The notes beneath the pieces were generated by a model. It was not told the origin of the DNA. It saw only the letters and a program-made list of their open reading frames with translations, and searched no databases. Shown here piece after piece: positions 53,001-59,660 of a DNA stretch of 64,000 bases. How positions within the stretch are numbered: the first letter of the stretch is position 1; the number at the start of each line of letters is the position of its first letter. Source of the DNA: a bacterium (GTDB lineage: Bacteria; Bacillota; Clostridia; Lachnospirales; Lachnospiraceae); the NCBI GenBank assembly GCA_023666335.1, contig JAMPCE010000005.1, forward strand, positions 1-64,000, written 5' to 3'. Made by a program: the position numbers and the translations under genes.

Positions 53001-53516
53001 ATCCCGCTTATATTCCGTGAAAGCCCGATACAGGACTTTTAAGTCCCGCAGCTTGTGGTAGAGCGCGCCCCTGCCCTTCGCACAGGCGATCAGGACGTCC
53101 AGTTCTTTCTCCCCCACGCCGTACTGCATAAATTCCGAGAGGGCGGACTTCACTTCATGGATATAGCCGATCCTGTTCAGCCGACTGCCGAGCACCGTCA
53201 GATTCTCCCGCTCCTGCCCCGCGATCTTGCGCAGCACCAGACTTTTTCCCGTATCGTCCAGCACCGGAAGTTCTTCGCCGCCCACCTCTTCAATGACCCG
53301 ATGGGTCAATCTCCCGAAACTCAGCACGTCGATATTCATGATCGCGTGACGGGGATGTTCCACCACCAGATCCATCTGCGTCTGCATGGTAAACTGATCC
53401 GGCACGATCAGCAGATAATTTTTCTCCGGATGGCGCAGGGATTCTTCTATGATAAATTCATGTAGTTTTCGGCTCTTGCCGGCGCCCGAGGCGCCGAAGT
53501 AAAATTGTAAGGACAT
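50067..53516 (-). CDS. addB: ATP-dependent helicase/nuclease subunit B
   Basis: 1149 residues. An N-terminal Walker A (YFGASGAGKSRKLHEFI) and a C-terminal RecB-type nuclease (VYVKVIDYKSGKHSFD) are present. The four-cysteine iron-sulfur staple is intact: one Cys near 782 (KYAACAYAHFLQYGL) and three near the C-terminus (ACTYCAYRNVCGYD). It partners AddA; gene order addB-addA is the usual one. The start matches the family N-terminus, but no Shine-Dalgarno is visible; the sequence just before the ATG is TTATAATCCT. It starts 4 bp after the small gene at 53521, so it is probably translated from the same transcript. Confidence 0.94.
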   Translation of the reverse strand: MSLQFYFGASGAGKSRKLHEFIIEESLRHPEKNYLLIVPDQFTMQTQMDLVVEHPRHAIMNIDVLSFGRLTHRVIEEVGGEELPVLDDTGKSLVLRKIAGQERENLTVLGSRLNRIGYIHEVKSALSEFMQYGVGEKELDVLIACAKGRGALYHKLRDLKVLYRAFTEYKRDQFITTEETLDKLREALPKSQIVRDAVIAFDGFTGFTPIQNRVIQDLLGLTERVIVTLTADEREDPYRMAGEQKLFYLTQKTVASLLKLAQEIGVSEEPAVWCGGNRTGRLPRFAGNPELAHLERNLFRYPAVRYGEKTERIHLFEATTPAEELRQTCIAIKKLFLKSDTLCYRDIAVVTGNMEVYGKEAQEVFARFGIPIYLDRTTGILGNPFSAYLRSALQIILQDFSPTAVFHYLRTGLAGFAREEIDRLENYIRRFGIRGRKKWSEAFVYREEDPEGEEASLRALAAYNALRERLMEQMKPFLAPMRTAREMVRALYRFLETAQVQQKLADYEAAFSKAGDSARAKEYGQIYPRVIDLLDQMDALLAGEEMTFQEFADILDSGIAEITVGTIPQNVDRILVGDIERTRLKQVKVLFFLGVNDGNIPKGSGGGIISDLDREFLKGSQIELAPTPRQQMYIQRLYLYLNVTKPSQELYLSYARIGEDGRTLRPAYLIDLLRGLFPTLIAARPESGAVSEQLVCGADGVSFVADSLREYAAGRLPDAKEQAFYTFYRCYLQDAQYREKVETLTEAAFAQYADTPLTKVVSAALYGSSLLGSVSRLEKYAACAYAHFLQYGLRLRERGEYGFEAVDMGNLFHQTLEIFGERLAAHGYTWLTFPEEESGALVAEALTACAAVYGETVLYSSERNRHLLGRIERILNRTVRTLRIQLQKGRFLPEAFEVSFDSLEKLDALNIALTEQEKIRLRGRIDRVDLCEQGDKVYVKVIDYKSGKHSFDLAALYYGLQLQLVVYMNAAQELTQKKYPDKEVHPAAMLYYRVADPIVEAEGDVLPEEINQRILRELKMTGIVNDSDDAVSLLDADFAEKSDILPLERKKDGTFSAASGVMAEEDMRAVSNYVNHKIRQLGAEILNGTISVNPCEFGSDKACTYCAYRNVCGYDGGAAQSGYPARKLPKMGTAETLNLIREELSETAE

Positions 53517-53520
53517 AGGA

Positions 53521-53724
53521 TTATAATGGATTATTTTTTGAAAAAACTGCGGCGGCTTTATTGATCTCTTCTAACTCCATATCATCAAACAAATTCTGCT
53601 GCCATTTCGTATAATCGAATTTTTCTCTGTTTATAATGGAAATAAATTTCTCTGCCTCCACAACCCCCATCTGCTGAATCAGACAACTGATCCCTCTATT
53701 CATAATTTCCATCGTGCTATCCAT
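53521..53724 (-). CDS. Small acidic protein, probable antitoxin of the PIN protein
   Basis: 67 residues from MDSTMEIMNRGISCLIQQMG. No DNA-binding domain is recognised; the protein is helical and acidic, with an INREKFDYTKWQQNLFDDM segment. The ATG at 53724 follows GGGAAGG and overlaps the PIN gene by 8 bp. Small genes paired this way with PIN-domain genes are usually antitoxins, here encoded second instead of first. The role is inferred from pairing only. Confidence 0.6.
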   Translation of the reverse strand: MDSTMEIMNRGISCLIQQMGVVEAEKFISIINREKFDYTKWQQNLFDDMELEEINKAAAVFSKNNPL

Positions 53725-54166
53725 TTTGACCACCTTCCCATCTTTGAATAAAATCTATTGGATTTTCCATGATGATCCTGTCTGTCTTATATTTTAACAG
53801 CCGCACATCTGTTGTCAAAAAGCAATCGCATTCCGCAAGAATTGCACTTGCAACATGAATCGCATCCTTTTTCCTGATTCCCGCTGCCATAATCAATTCC
53901 GCTTCCTTCGCTACATCTTCCATCCTGTCATAATCTATATAGATTGTCGTATGATTCCGAATGTATTCCGTGATTGCCTGTCTGCGTATCTCATACGGAT
54001 TCTGTTCGTTCTCAAATCGGAGCATATAAGATGCTGCCAGTTCTAATTCCCTGTTTTTGATCAAATCCTGAATATATAGTTTAGCTTGTGTTTCCAAGGA
54101 AATACGCATTTGAGACTGCAAATCATATGGTCGATTAAAACAACAGTTGTCCAAATATACTCTCAT
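53717..54166 (-). CDS. PIN-domain protein (VapC-like ribonuclease)
   Basis: 149 residues. PIN-fold acidic residues are placed as expected: D6 in VYLDNCCFNRPYD, a central Glu, Asp in RKKDAIHVASAILAECDCFL and Asp in TTDVRLLKYK. Proteins of this type cleave RNA and are toxins of type II toxin-antitoxin pairs. A clear promoter precedes it (54199-54227). The pair lies directly upstream of addBA with almost no gap, which is unusual for a mobile toxin-antitoxin module and may put addBA under the same promoter. Confidence 0.8.
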   Translation of the reverse strand: MRVYLDNCCFNRPYDLQSQMRISLETQAKLYIQDLIKNRELELAASYMLRFENEQNPYEIRRQAITEYIRNHTTIYIDYDRMEDVAKEAELIMAAGIRKKDAIHVASAILAECDCFLTTDVRLLKYKTDRIIMENPIDFIQRWEGGQNG

Positions 54167-54198
54167 GATTCACCTTCCTAAATGTTCTCTGTTTTTAT

Positions 54199-54227
54199 AG
54201 TATATCTGCTCCTTTAGAATTATGCAA
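54199..54227 (-). promoter_or_regulatory. Promoter of the PIN-small protein-addBA unit
   Basis: On the minus strand TTGCAT (54227-54222), 17 bases, TATACT (54204-54199), about 30 bp before the PIN start. Confidence 0.72.
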
Positions 54228-54253
54228 GCGCGCAGACCGCCGCCATGCAAACC

Positions 54254-54286
54254 AAAAGGGCACTCCCGCTATCGGGAATGCCCTTT
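54254..54286 (-). terminator. Rho-independent terminator of the met operon
   Basis: On the minus strand AAAGGGCATTCCC-N6-GGGAGTGCCCTTTT, 16 bp after the metQ stop. The A-rich 5' side means it could also work in the other direction. Confidence 0.88.
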
Positions 54287-54301
54287 CTCACTCATTTCAC
54301 T

Positions 54302-55114
54302 CTATTCAAACGGAATCACGCCGCCGTCATAGGTACTGTTGATATACTCCTTGATGCTGTCGGATTTAAGCGCTGTGACAAGCGCCTTGATTCCCTCGTC
54401 ATTCTCATTGCCCTCTTTCACCGCGATCACATTCACATAGGTCTGCGCCGCCTCGGAATCGGACTGCTCGTAAGCCACCGCGTCCTTTGCCACGGAGAAA
54501 CCTGCCTCCATCGCATAGTTGCCGTTTAAGACCATGAATGCCACCTCATCCTTGACACGGGGCACCTGCGCCGCCTCCAGCTCCTGGATCTCTACATTGT
54601 AAGGATTGCTCTCAATATCGCGCACCGTCGCTTCCAGTCCCACGCCGTCTTTCAAGGTCAGGATACCGTTGTCCTGCAACAGCAGAAGCGCTCTCGCCTC
54701 GTTGGTGGTATCGTTGGGAACCGCGATCACATCGCCGTCCGCGATCGCGCCAAGATCCCCTTTCGTGCCGGGATAGATCCCGAAAGGCTCATAATGGATG
54801 CCGCCCGCATTCACCAGATGCGTCCCCTGCTCCTCGTTAAAGGAATCCAGATACGGAATGTGCTGGAAATAGTTGGCGTCATACTCGCCGCTCTCCACCA
54901 CCTGATTGGGCTGCACATAGTCGTTAAAGACCGTCACTTCCAGCGTATAGCCCTGCTCCGCAAGGATGGGCTTCACCTGCTCTAAGATCTCCGCATGAGG
55001 CGTCGCCGAAGCCGCCACCGTGATCGTGCCGTCATCCTTCTTCGCACCGCAGCCCGCAAGCGTCCCAAGCGCAAGCGCCGCTGTCACAATTGTTACCACT
55101 ACTCTTTTTTTCAT
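54302..55114 (-). CDS. metQ: Methionine ABC transporter substrate-binding lipoprotein
   Basis: 270 residues, NlpA/MetQ family. Lipobox LAGCGAKKD, then TITVAASATPHAEILEQVKP, YTLEVTVFNDYVQPNQVVES GE, YDANYFQHIPYLDSFN, and VIAVPNDTTNEARALLLLQD NGI, all diagnostic for D/L-methionine-binding proteins. It is the third gene of metN-metI-metQ but is separated from metI by a 150 bp H hairpin element, which may alter its expression relative to metNI. Confidence 0.94.
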   Translation of the reverse strand: MKKRVVVTIVTAALALGTLAGCGAKKDDGTITVAASATPHAEILEQVKPILAEQGYTLEVTVFNDYVQPNQVVESGEYDANYFQHIPYLDSFNEEQGTHLVNAGGIHYEPFGIYPGTKGDLGAIADGDVIAVPNDTTNEARALLLLQDNGILTLKDGVGLEATVRDIESNPYNVEIQELEAAQVPRVKDEVAFMVLNGNYAMEAGFSVAKDAVAYEQSDSEAAQTYVNVIAVKEGNENDEGIKALVTALKSDSIKEYINSTYDGGVIPFE

Positions 55115-55168
55115 AATATTCTCCTCCTTCGTTAAAGCTATATTGAAACTTTAATCATAACCTTGAAT

Positions 55169-55318
55169 GATTGTGCAAATAGGATAACCATAAGCAGACC
55201 CTTGGAAATGTGGTAAATTCCTACGAAATTTACCACTCGAGCACTGCTTCGCAGGCTCGGCGTTTCGTCCGAAATGGAGCGAAAGCGCGTCTGCGTTGAT
55301 TATGCTATTTGCACAATC
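55169..55318 (+). repeat. H hairpin element, copy H3 (150 bp)
   Basis: Starts GATTGTGCAAATAGGATAAC and ends TTATGCTATTTGCACAATC. Internal hairpin GTGGTAAATT / AATTTACCAC followed by TCGAGC-N11-GCTCGG. It fills the metI-metQ spacer and ends 6 bp from the metI stop codon. The rest of the spacer (55115-55168) holds only the metQ ribosome site and no further signal. Confidence 0.9.
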
Positions 55319-55323
55319 ACAAC

Positions 55324-55983
55324 TTACTTTCGCTTATCAAGTTTCACCGACAACCGCATCCCCAGCGTCTGGAAAATCTGCACCAGTACCACCAGCAGTA
55401 CCACCGAGACGATCATGATCAGCGTCTCATACCGATAATAGCCGTACCGCATGGCGATATCGCCAAGACCGCCGCCGCCGACCACGCCCGCCATCGCGGA
55501 GTAGCCGAGGATCGTGCCGATGGCAATGGTCACGCCCACCAGAATGGACGTCCTCGCCTCCACCAGAAGCACTTTCCAGATGATGGTAAAGGTGCCCGCG
55601 CCCATACTCTGCGCCGCCTCCACCACGCCGTGGTCCACTTCCTTGAGGGAAGATTCGATCATCCGCCCGATAAAAGGCGCCGCCGCAATGGTCAGCGGCA
55701 CGATGGTCGCGATCGACCCCGTCGTCTTCCCCACGATCAGTCTCGTCAGCGGCATCACCAAAATCAGCAGGATCAGGAACGGAATGCTCCGCAGGATGTT
55801 TGCCAGCACGTCAAGCGCCTTATAAGCCGCAGCGTTCGGTCGGATGCCGCCCTTGTCCGTCACCGCAAGGACGATTCCCCAGGGAAGCCCCAAAAGATAC
55901 CCGAAAAAAGTTGACATGAGTGTCATAAGCAGGGTATCCCGCACGCCCTCCAGCATCATCAGTGTCAGGTCACTGGTCCACAT
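55324..55983 (-). CDS. metI: Methionine ABC transporter permease
   Basis: 219 residues, five membrane segments. MWTSDLTLMMLEGVRDTLLM is the usual MetI entry and PFIGRMIESSLKEVDHGVVE AAQSMGAG the permease loop that contacts MetN; GYSAMAGVVGGGGLGDIAMR YGY is highly conserved in MetI. The start overlaps the metN stop by 14 bp. Confidence 0.95.
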   Translation of the reverse strand: MWTSDLTLMMLEGVRDTLLMTLMSTFFGYLLGLPWGIVLAVTDKGGIRPNAAAYKALDVLANILRSIPFLILLILVMPLTRLIVGKTTGSIATIVPLTIAAAPFIGRMIESSLKEVDHGVVEAAQSMGAGTFTIIWKVLLVEARTSILVGVTIAIGTILGYSAMAGVVGGGGLGDIAMRYGYYRYETLIMIVSVVLLVVLVQIFQTLGMRLSVKLDKRK

Positions 55984-57010
55984 AGCCGTTCACCTCCTCC
56001 ACCGCAAGCCCTCTCTGCGTCAGGTAATCTTTCATCTCCGCCTGCATAGCCGGATCGTCCGGGAGGCTTAAGATCATCTCGCCTCTGGCGGTCCCCTCCA
56101 CGTTCTTGGTGTCCGCCCGCAGGATGTTGATCGGCTGTCCGAACTTTAACACCATATTCGCGATGACCGGTTCAAAAGAAGAGTTTGCGGAAAATACGAT
56201 GCGGATGCAGCATTTCCCTTTCATCAACTCTTTCTGACGGTCCTCCAGCGTGCGGCGGTCCGTGGCGTTTCCTTTCAAGATCAGTTCTTTCGCCTCCGCC
56301 GTCTTCGGGTGGGCAAAGATCTCGGAAACCCGCCCCTGTTCTACCAAATGTCCCTCGCCGATGATCGCCACATGAGAACAGATCTCCCGCACGACCGACA
56401 TCTCATGCGTGATGATGACGATGGTGATACCGTAGTTTCGGTTGATCTCTTTCAATAACTGTAAAATGGACTGCGTCGTCCGCGGGTCGAGTGCGCTCGT
56501 CGCCTCGTCGCAGAGCAGGATCTTCGGATTTGCCGCCAAAGCCCTGGCGATCGCCACCCGCTGCTTCTGCCCGCCGGAAAGCTGCGACGGATATGCCTGC
56601 GCCTTATCCGAAAGTTCCACGATCTCCAACAGTTCCTCGGCGCGCCGTTTTGCGTCCTTTTTCTTCATACCCCCGATCACCAGTGGGAAACAGATATTGT
56701 CGATCACGTTCTTCTGCATCAGCAGATTGAAATGCTGGAAGATCATGGAGATCTCTCTGCGGGTCGCGCGAAGCTGCGCTTCCGTCATCGCGCCAAGATC
56801 CTTTCCCTCGATCTTTACCGTGCCGGACGTGGGGCGCTCCAAAAAGTTCAGACACCGCACCAGCGTGCTCTTGCCCGCTCCCGACATGCCGATGATGCCG
56901 TAGATATCGCCCGCCTCGATGGACAACGTGATATTCTGTAACGCTTCTACTTTACTGTCGTCGGTCTCAAAAGTCTTGCTCAGATCCCGCACTTCGATCA
57001 TTTCCGCCAT
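55970..57010 (-). CDS. metN: Methionine ABC transporter ATP-binding protein
   Basis: 346 residues. ABC ATPase domain (IIGMSGAGKSTLVRCLNFLE Walker A, LSGGQKQRVAIARAL signature, ILLCDEATSALDP Walker B) followed by the C-terminal NIL/ACT-like regulatory domain (IRIVFSANSSFEPVIANMVL) that lets intracellular methionine inhibit transport. The start at 57010 is 8 bases after AAAGGA; the ATG at 57019 is too close to that site. First gene of the operon, behind a consensus promoter and a 27 bp palindrome. Confidence 0.94.
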   Translation of the reverse strand: MAEMIEVRDLSKTFETDDSKVEALQNITLSIEAGDIYGIIGMSGAGKSTLVRCLNFLERPTSGTVKIEGKDLGAMTEAQLRATRREISMIFQHFNLLMQKNVIDNICFPLVIGGMKKKDAKRRAEELLEIVELSDKAQAYPSQLSGGQKQRVAIARALAANPKILLCDEATSALDPRTTQSILQLLKEINRNYGITIVIITHEMSVVREICSHVAIIGEGHLVEQGRVSEIFAHPKTAEAKELILKGNATDRRTLEDRQKELMKGKCCIRIVFSANSSFEPVIANMVLKFGQPINILRADTKNVEGTARGEMILSLPDDPAMQAEMKDYLTQRGLAVEEVNGYVDQ

Positions 57011-57035
57011 CTCGTTCATCCTTTCCGTACCTCAT

Positions 57036-57102
57036 GTATGCGAGTATACGATACCCGCATACTTCCATCGCTCACTATAGTATCATTTGCGAGAAATGTC
57101 AA
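57036..57102 (-). promoter_or_regulatory. metN promoter with 27 bp palindromic operator
   Basis: On the minus strand TTGACA (57102-57097), 17 bases, TATAGT (57079-57074). Immediately downstream is the inverted repeat GTATGCGAGTAT-ACG-ATACCCGCATAC (57036-57062), one mismatch per arm. Its position over the transcription start points to a repressor. The leader is too short for an S-box or T-box. Confidence 0.85.
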
Positions 57103-57120
57103 TAGTTCAGGCGAATCGAG

Positions 57121-57141
57121 CCGTGATTGAGCGAAGCTCAA
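57121..57141 (-). terminator. Hairpin at the cysK stop
   Basis: TGATTGAGC-GAA-GCTCAATCA overlaps the last codon and stop of cysK. No T-tract follows, so its terminator strength is uncertain. Confidence 0.45.
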
Positions 57142-58076
57142 TCAGCGGAAAACAACGGCGTAGACAGATATCTGTCTCCGGAATCCGGCAAAACTGCCAC
57201 AATGACTTTTCCCTTATTCTCGGGTCTCTTTGCAAGCTGCGCCGCCGCATGGAGCGCTGCTCCCGAAGAAATGCCTACCAGCACGCCCTCCTGTACGGCG
57301 ATGGCTCTGCCCGCCGCGAAAGCGTCCTCATTTGACACCTGTATGATCTCGTCGTAAATGCCCGTATCCAGAACTTCCGGCACAAATCCCGCGCCGATCC
57401 CCTGGATCTTGTGCGCCCCGGGCTGACCGCCCGACAAGACCGGGCTGCTCTCAGGCTCCACCGCCACGACCTTTATCGCCGGATTCTTTTCTTTTAAGTA
57501 AGTGCCAACGCCCGTCACCGTGCCTCCGGTGCCGACGCCCGCCACGAAAATGTCCACTTTTCCGTCCGTGTCCTCCCAGATCTCGGGACCCGTCGTCGCC
57601 TTGTGGATCGCGGGATTCGCCGGATTCACAAACTGCCCCAGGATGATGGAGCCGGGCGTCTGAGCCTGCAATTCCTCCGCTTTCGCGATCGCGCCTTTCA
57701 TGCCCTTTGCGCCGTCCGTCAGCACCAGCTTTGCGCCGTAAGCCTGCAAAAGCTTTCTGCGCTCCACGCTCATGGTCTCAGGCAGCGTCAGTACCGCCTG
57801 ATATCCCTTGGCTGCCGCCACCGCCGCCAGACCGATGCCCGTATTGCCGCTGGTCGGTTCGATGATGGTGCCGCCGGGCTTTAATTTGCCCTCTTTCTCC
57901 GCCGTCTCAATCATGTGCAGGGCGATGCGGTCTTTCACCGAACCTGCCGGATTCAGGTATTCCAGTTTCACCAGGATCGTGGCGTCCGTGATACCGTTTT
58001 TCTTCTCGTAGTTCGTCACTTCCAGCAGGGGCGTATGTCCGATCAGCTCCGCTGCGCTCTTTTTAATATTTGCCAT
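57138..58076 (-). CDS. cysK: Cysteine synthase A
   Basis: 312 residues from [20 protein letters not shown]; start at 58076 after AGGGAGGAA. PLP-dependent O-acetylserine sulfhydrylase: the PLP lysine is in [16 protein letters not shown], the substrate loop is [19 protein letters not shown], and the phosphate loop is [12 protein letters not shown]. The C-terminal [14 protein letters not shown] is typical of CysK. Makes L-cysteine; it sits beside the methionine importer, a sulfur amino-acid grouping, but has its own promoter and operator. Confidence 0.95.
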   Translation of the reverse strand: MANIKKSAAELIGHTPLLEVTNYEKKNGITDATILVKLEYLNPAGSVKDRIALHMIETAEKEGKLKPGGTIIEPTSGNTGIGLAAVAAAKGYQAVLTLPETMSVERRKLLQAYGAKLVLTDGAKGMKGAIAKAEELQAQTPGSIILGQFVNPANPAIHKATTGPEIWEDTDGKVDIFVAGVGTGGTVTGVGTYLKEKNPAIKVVAVEPESSPVLSGGQPGAHKIQGIGAGFVPEVLDTGIYDEIIQVSNEDAFAAGRAIAVQEGVLVGISSGAALHAAAQLAKRPENKGKVIVAVLPDSGDRYLSTPLFSAD

Positions 58077-58130
58077 CTTGCATTCCTCCCTGTCTCTTCC
58101 GCTTCCCATAAGCGGATGCGGATTTTATTT

Positions 58131-58190
58131 CCTACTTTCTCAGTAGGTTTAATATGAATTGATAATACAACATCTTTTTCGGACTGTCAA
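58131..58190 (-). promoter_or_regulatory. cysK promoter with CCTACT-N5-AGTAGG operator
   Basis: On the minus strand TTGACA (58190-58185), 17 bases, TATTAT (58167-58162), then the perfect inverted repeat CCTACT-N5-AGTAGG (58131-58147) about 15 bp past the -10. Rrf2-type regulators such as CymR and IscR bind similar sites; the assignment here is inference. Confidence 0.8.
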
Positions 58191-58222
58191 TCACTTTTTT
58201 CAAAACTTTTCTGAAAAACGTT

Positions 58223-59305
58223 TCAGGGTTCCAGCCTTACGTTCTCCGCAAGCCGTCCCCGTCCCACATGCCGTATCATCCGCGCCACATCCCCCGTCAT
58301 ATTCACGGGGCGCAGGATCACCTGCGGACAGGCAAGCGCATACACGCGGAAGAGCTCGTCCGCAAAGCCCTGCCCCATAAACTCCACCTCTGTAAAGTCC
58401 AGCATGACTTCCCTGAATTCTTCCAGCCGATGACAGATTCTTCTTGCCTGAGACCGCGCGACGGGTTCCCCCGAAATGCAGGCTTCCTTTACGGGTATTC
58501 TGGTACGAATGAAACCCTCGTCAACATCTGCGTACATATCAAACACCTCCGACAGTTTTCTCTGTGTTTCATTTTCCAACGTCATCGCAACGACCGTCCC
58601 CAGTTCCTGCAGCGCCGAAGCGTAAGCAAGCAGACGGTTTTCCTGCACCGTGGGGACCCCTGCGGCGCCGCTCTTAAACACCTTTGCTCCGGACCAGATC
58701 ACAAACGTATCCACCGCCTTGGAAGAAAAGAAGATCCCTTCCCCGGAATGTCTCGACGCGTCGCTGGTGATCTTTCCCTTGCACAGTTCCACCAGCGCAT
58801 CGTCCTCGTCAGGATCCTGCCAGCCGTTTTCTTTCATATAATCACACAGCGTCCGAAACACACCCACGCCGTCATCCATGATGAGCACGGTACTGTAGAG
58901 CGCGTTTGCCCGCACCACGATCCGTAACTGTTTTCCGCGCGAATGCTCGATCGCATTGTTCAGCATCTCGGCACAGGTATACTGCCAGATCTTCTTCGCC
59001 GCCGCGCTGCATCCCGCAAACCGCTCGCGCAGGATCGTATCATACAGCTTATCTTCATCCGGCGTTCCCTCTTCCAGCGCCGCCCGCGTCTCCGTCTCCC
59101 ACTCTGCCAGGCGATAACCGCACGCACATGCCTGATTCTTTTCTATCGTGCCATTCTCCAGCGCTTTTGCCAGATACCGCTTTACGGAAGTGACGGAAAT
59201 GCCGAAACTGTCCATCGTCTTCGACACGACTTCCGAGTCGTCCGCTGCGATCTTCCGAAAGATATACATTTCGATCTCCGCTCTTTTTCGATCCGTAAAT
59301 GACAT
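58223..59305 (-). CDS. HTH - GHKL ATPase - STAS-like (DUF4325) regulator
   Basis: 360 residues in three parts. Residues 1-75 look like a winged helix-turn-helix (ADDSEVVSKTMDSFGISVTS VKRYLAKAL). About 105-235 is a histidine-kinase-type ATPase fold (CAEMLNNAIEHSRGK N-box, LIMDDGVGVFRTLCDYM, SRHSGEGIFFSSKAVD) without any phospho-acceptor His domain. About 275-345 is the STAS-like DUF4325 domain (RICHRLEEFREVMLDFTEVE FMGQGFADELFRVYA). Proteins of this type are widespread but not characterised; an anti-sigma-like or switch role is plausible from the ATPase and STAS-like parts. Confidence 0.8.
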   Translation of the reverse strand: MSFTDRKRAEIEMYIFRKIAADDSEVVSKTMDSFGISVTSVKRYLAKALENGTIEKNQACACGYRLAEWETETRAALEEGTPDEDKLYDTILRERFAGCSAAAKKIWQYTCAEMLNNAIEHSRGKQLRIVVRANALYSTVLIMDDGVGVFRTLCDYMKENGWQDPDEDDALVELCKGKITSDASRHSGEGIFFSSKAVDTFVIWSGAKVFKSGAAGVPTVQENRLLAYASALQELGTVVAMTLENETQRKLSEVFDMYADVDEGFIRTRIPVKEACISGEPVARSQARRICHRLEEFREVMLDFTEVEFMGQGFADELFRVYALACPQVILRPVNMTGDVARMIRHVGRGRLAENVRLEP

Positions 59306-59416
59306 AATCTCGTCCTTTCAAAACTTATTTTTTATATTATAAACTATATTTTACCATTATTATACTACATTTCACTCAAAACGCAATATATATTTTCCGG
59401 ATTGTACATCTATTTT

Positions 59417-59660
59417 CGCAATTCTTTCTTCAATGTTTTACTTCTTTCGCTTCTGAGAATATGATATACTCGTCGCAGGATCAACATCCTGCGACCAAAG
59501 AATTGCTGCGCAATTCTTTCCTTAATGTTTTACTTCTTTCGTTTCTGAGAATATGATATACTCGTCGCAGGATCAGCATCCTGCGACCAAAGAATTGCTG
59601 CGCAATTCTTTCTTCAATGTTTTACTTCTTTCGCTTCTGAGAATATGATATAATGCTTCT
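59417..59660 (+). repeat. 92 bp tandem repeat, about 2.65 copies
   Basis: The phrase GTTTTACTTCTTTCG starts at 59435, 59527 and 59619, a period of 92 bp. Each full unit contains hairpins GTCGCAGGAT-N4-ATCCTGCGAC and AAAGAATTGC-N3-GCAATTCTTT, and a promoter-like TTTACT-N17-TATGAT. The last, partial copy runs directly into the glycosyltransferase start. The gap 59306-59416 upstream is AT-rich and holds no gene. Confidence 0.92.
59621..59654 (+). promoter_or_regulatory. Promoter at the glycosyltransferase start (leaderless-type)
   Basis: TTTACT (59621-59626), 17 bases, TATGAT (59644-59649), overlapping TATAAT (59649-59654). Transcription would begin within about 7 bases of the ATG at 59661, leaving no room for a ribosome site. 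Confidence 0.6.

Noticed and set aside
53516..53530. TATAAT just before addB as its own promoter
   Set aside because: It is 3 bp from the ATG, so a transcript starting there would lose the start codon, and no -35 is visible.
57020..57102. S-box or T-box riboswitch upstream of metN
   Set aside because: Only about 60 bases lie between the -10 and the start codon, with no terminator or specifier structure.
58211..58226. CTGAAA-N4-TTTCAG as terminator of the DUF4325 gene
   Set aside because: The stem is short, overlaps the stop codon and lacks a T-tract on the coding strand.
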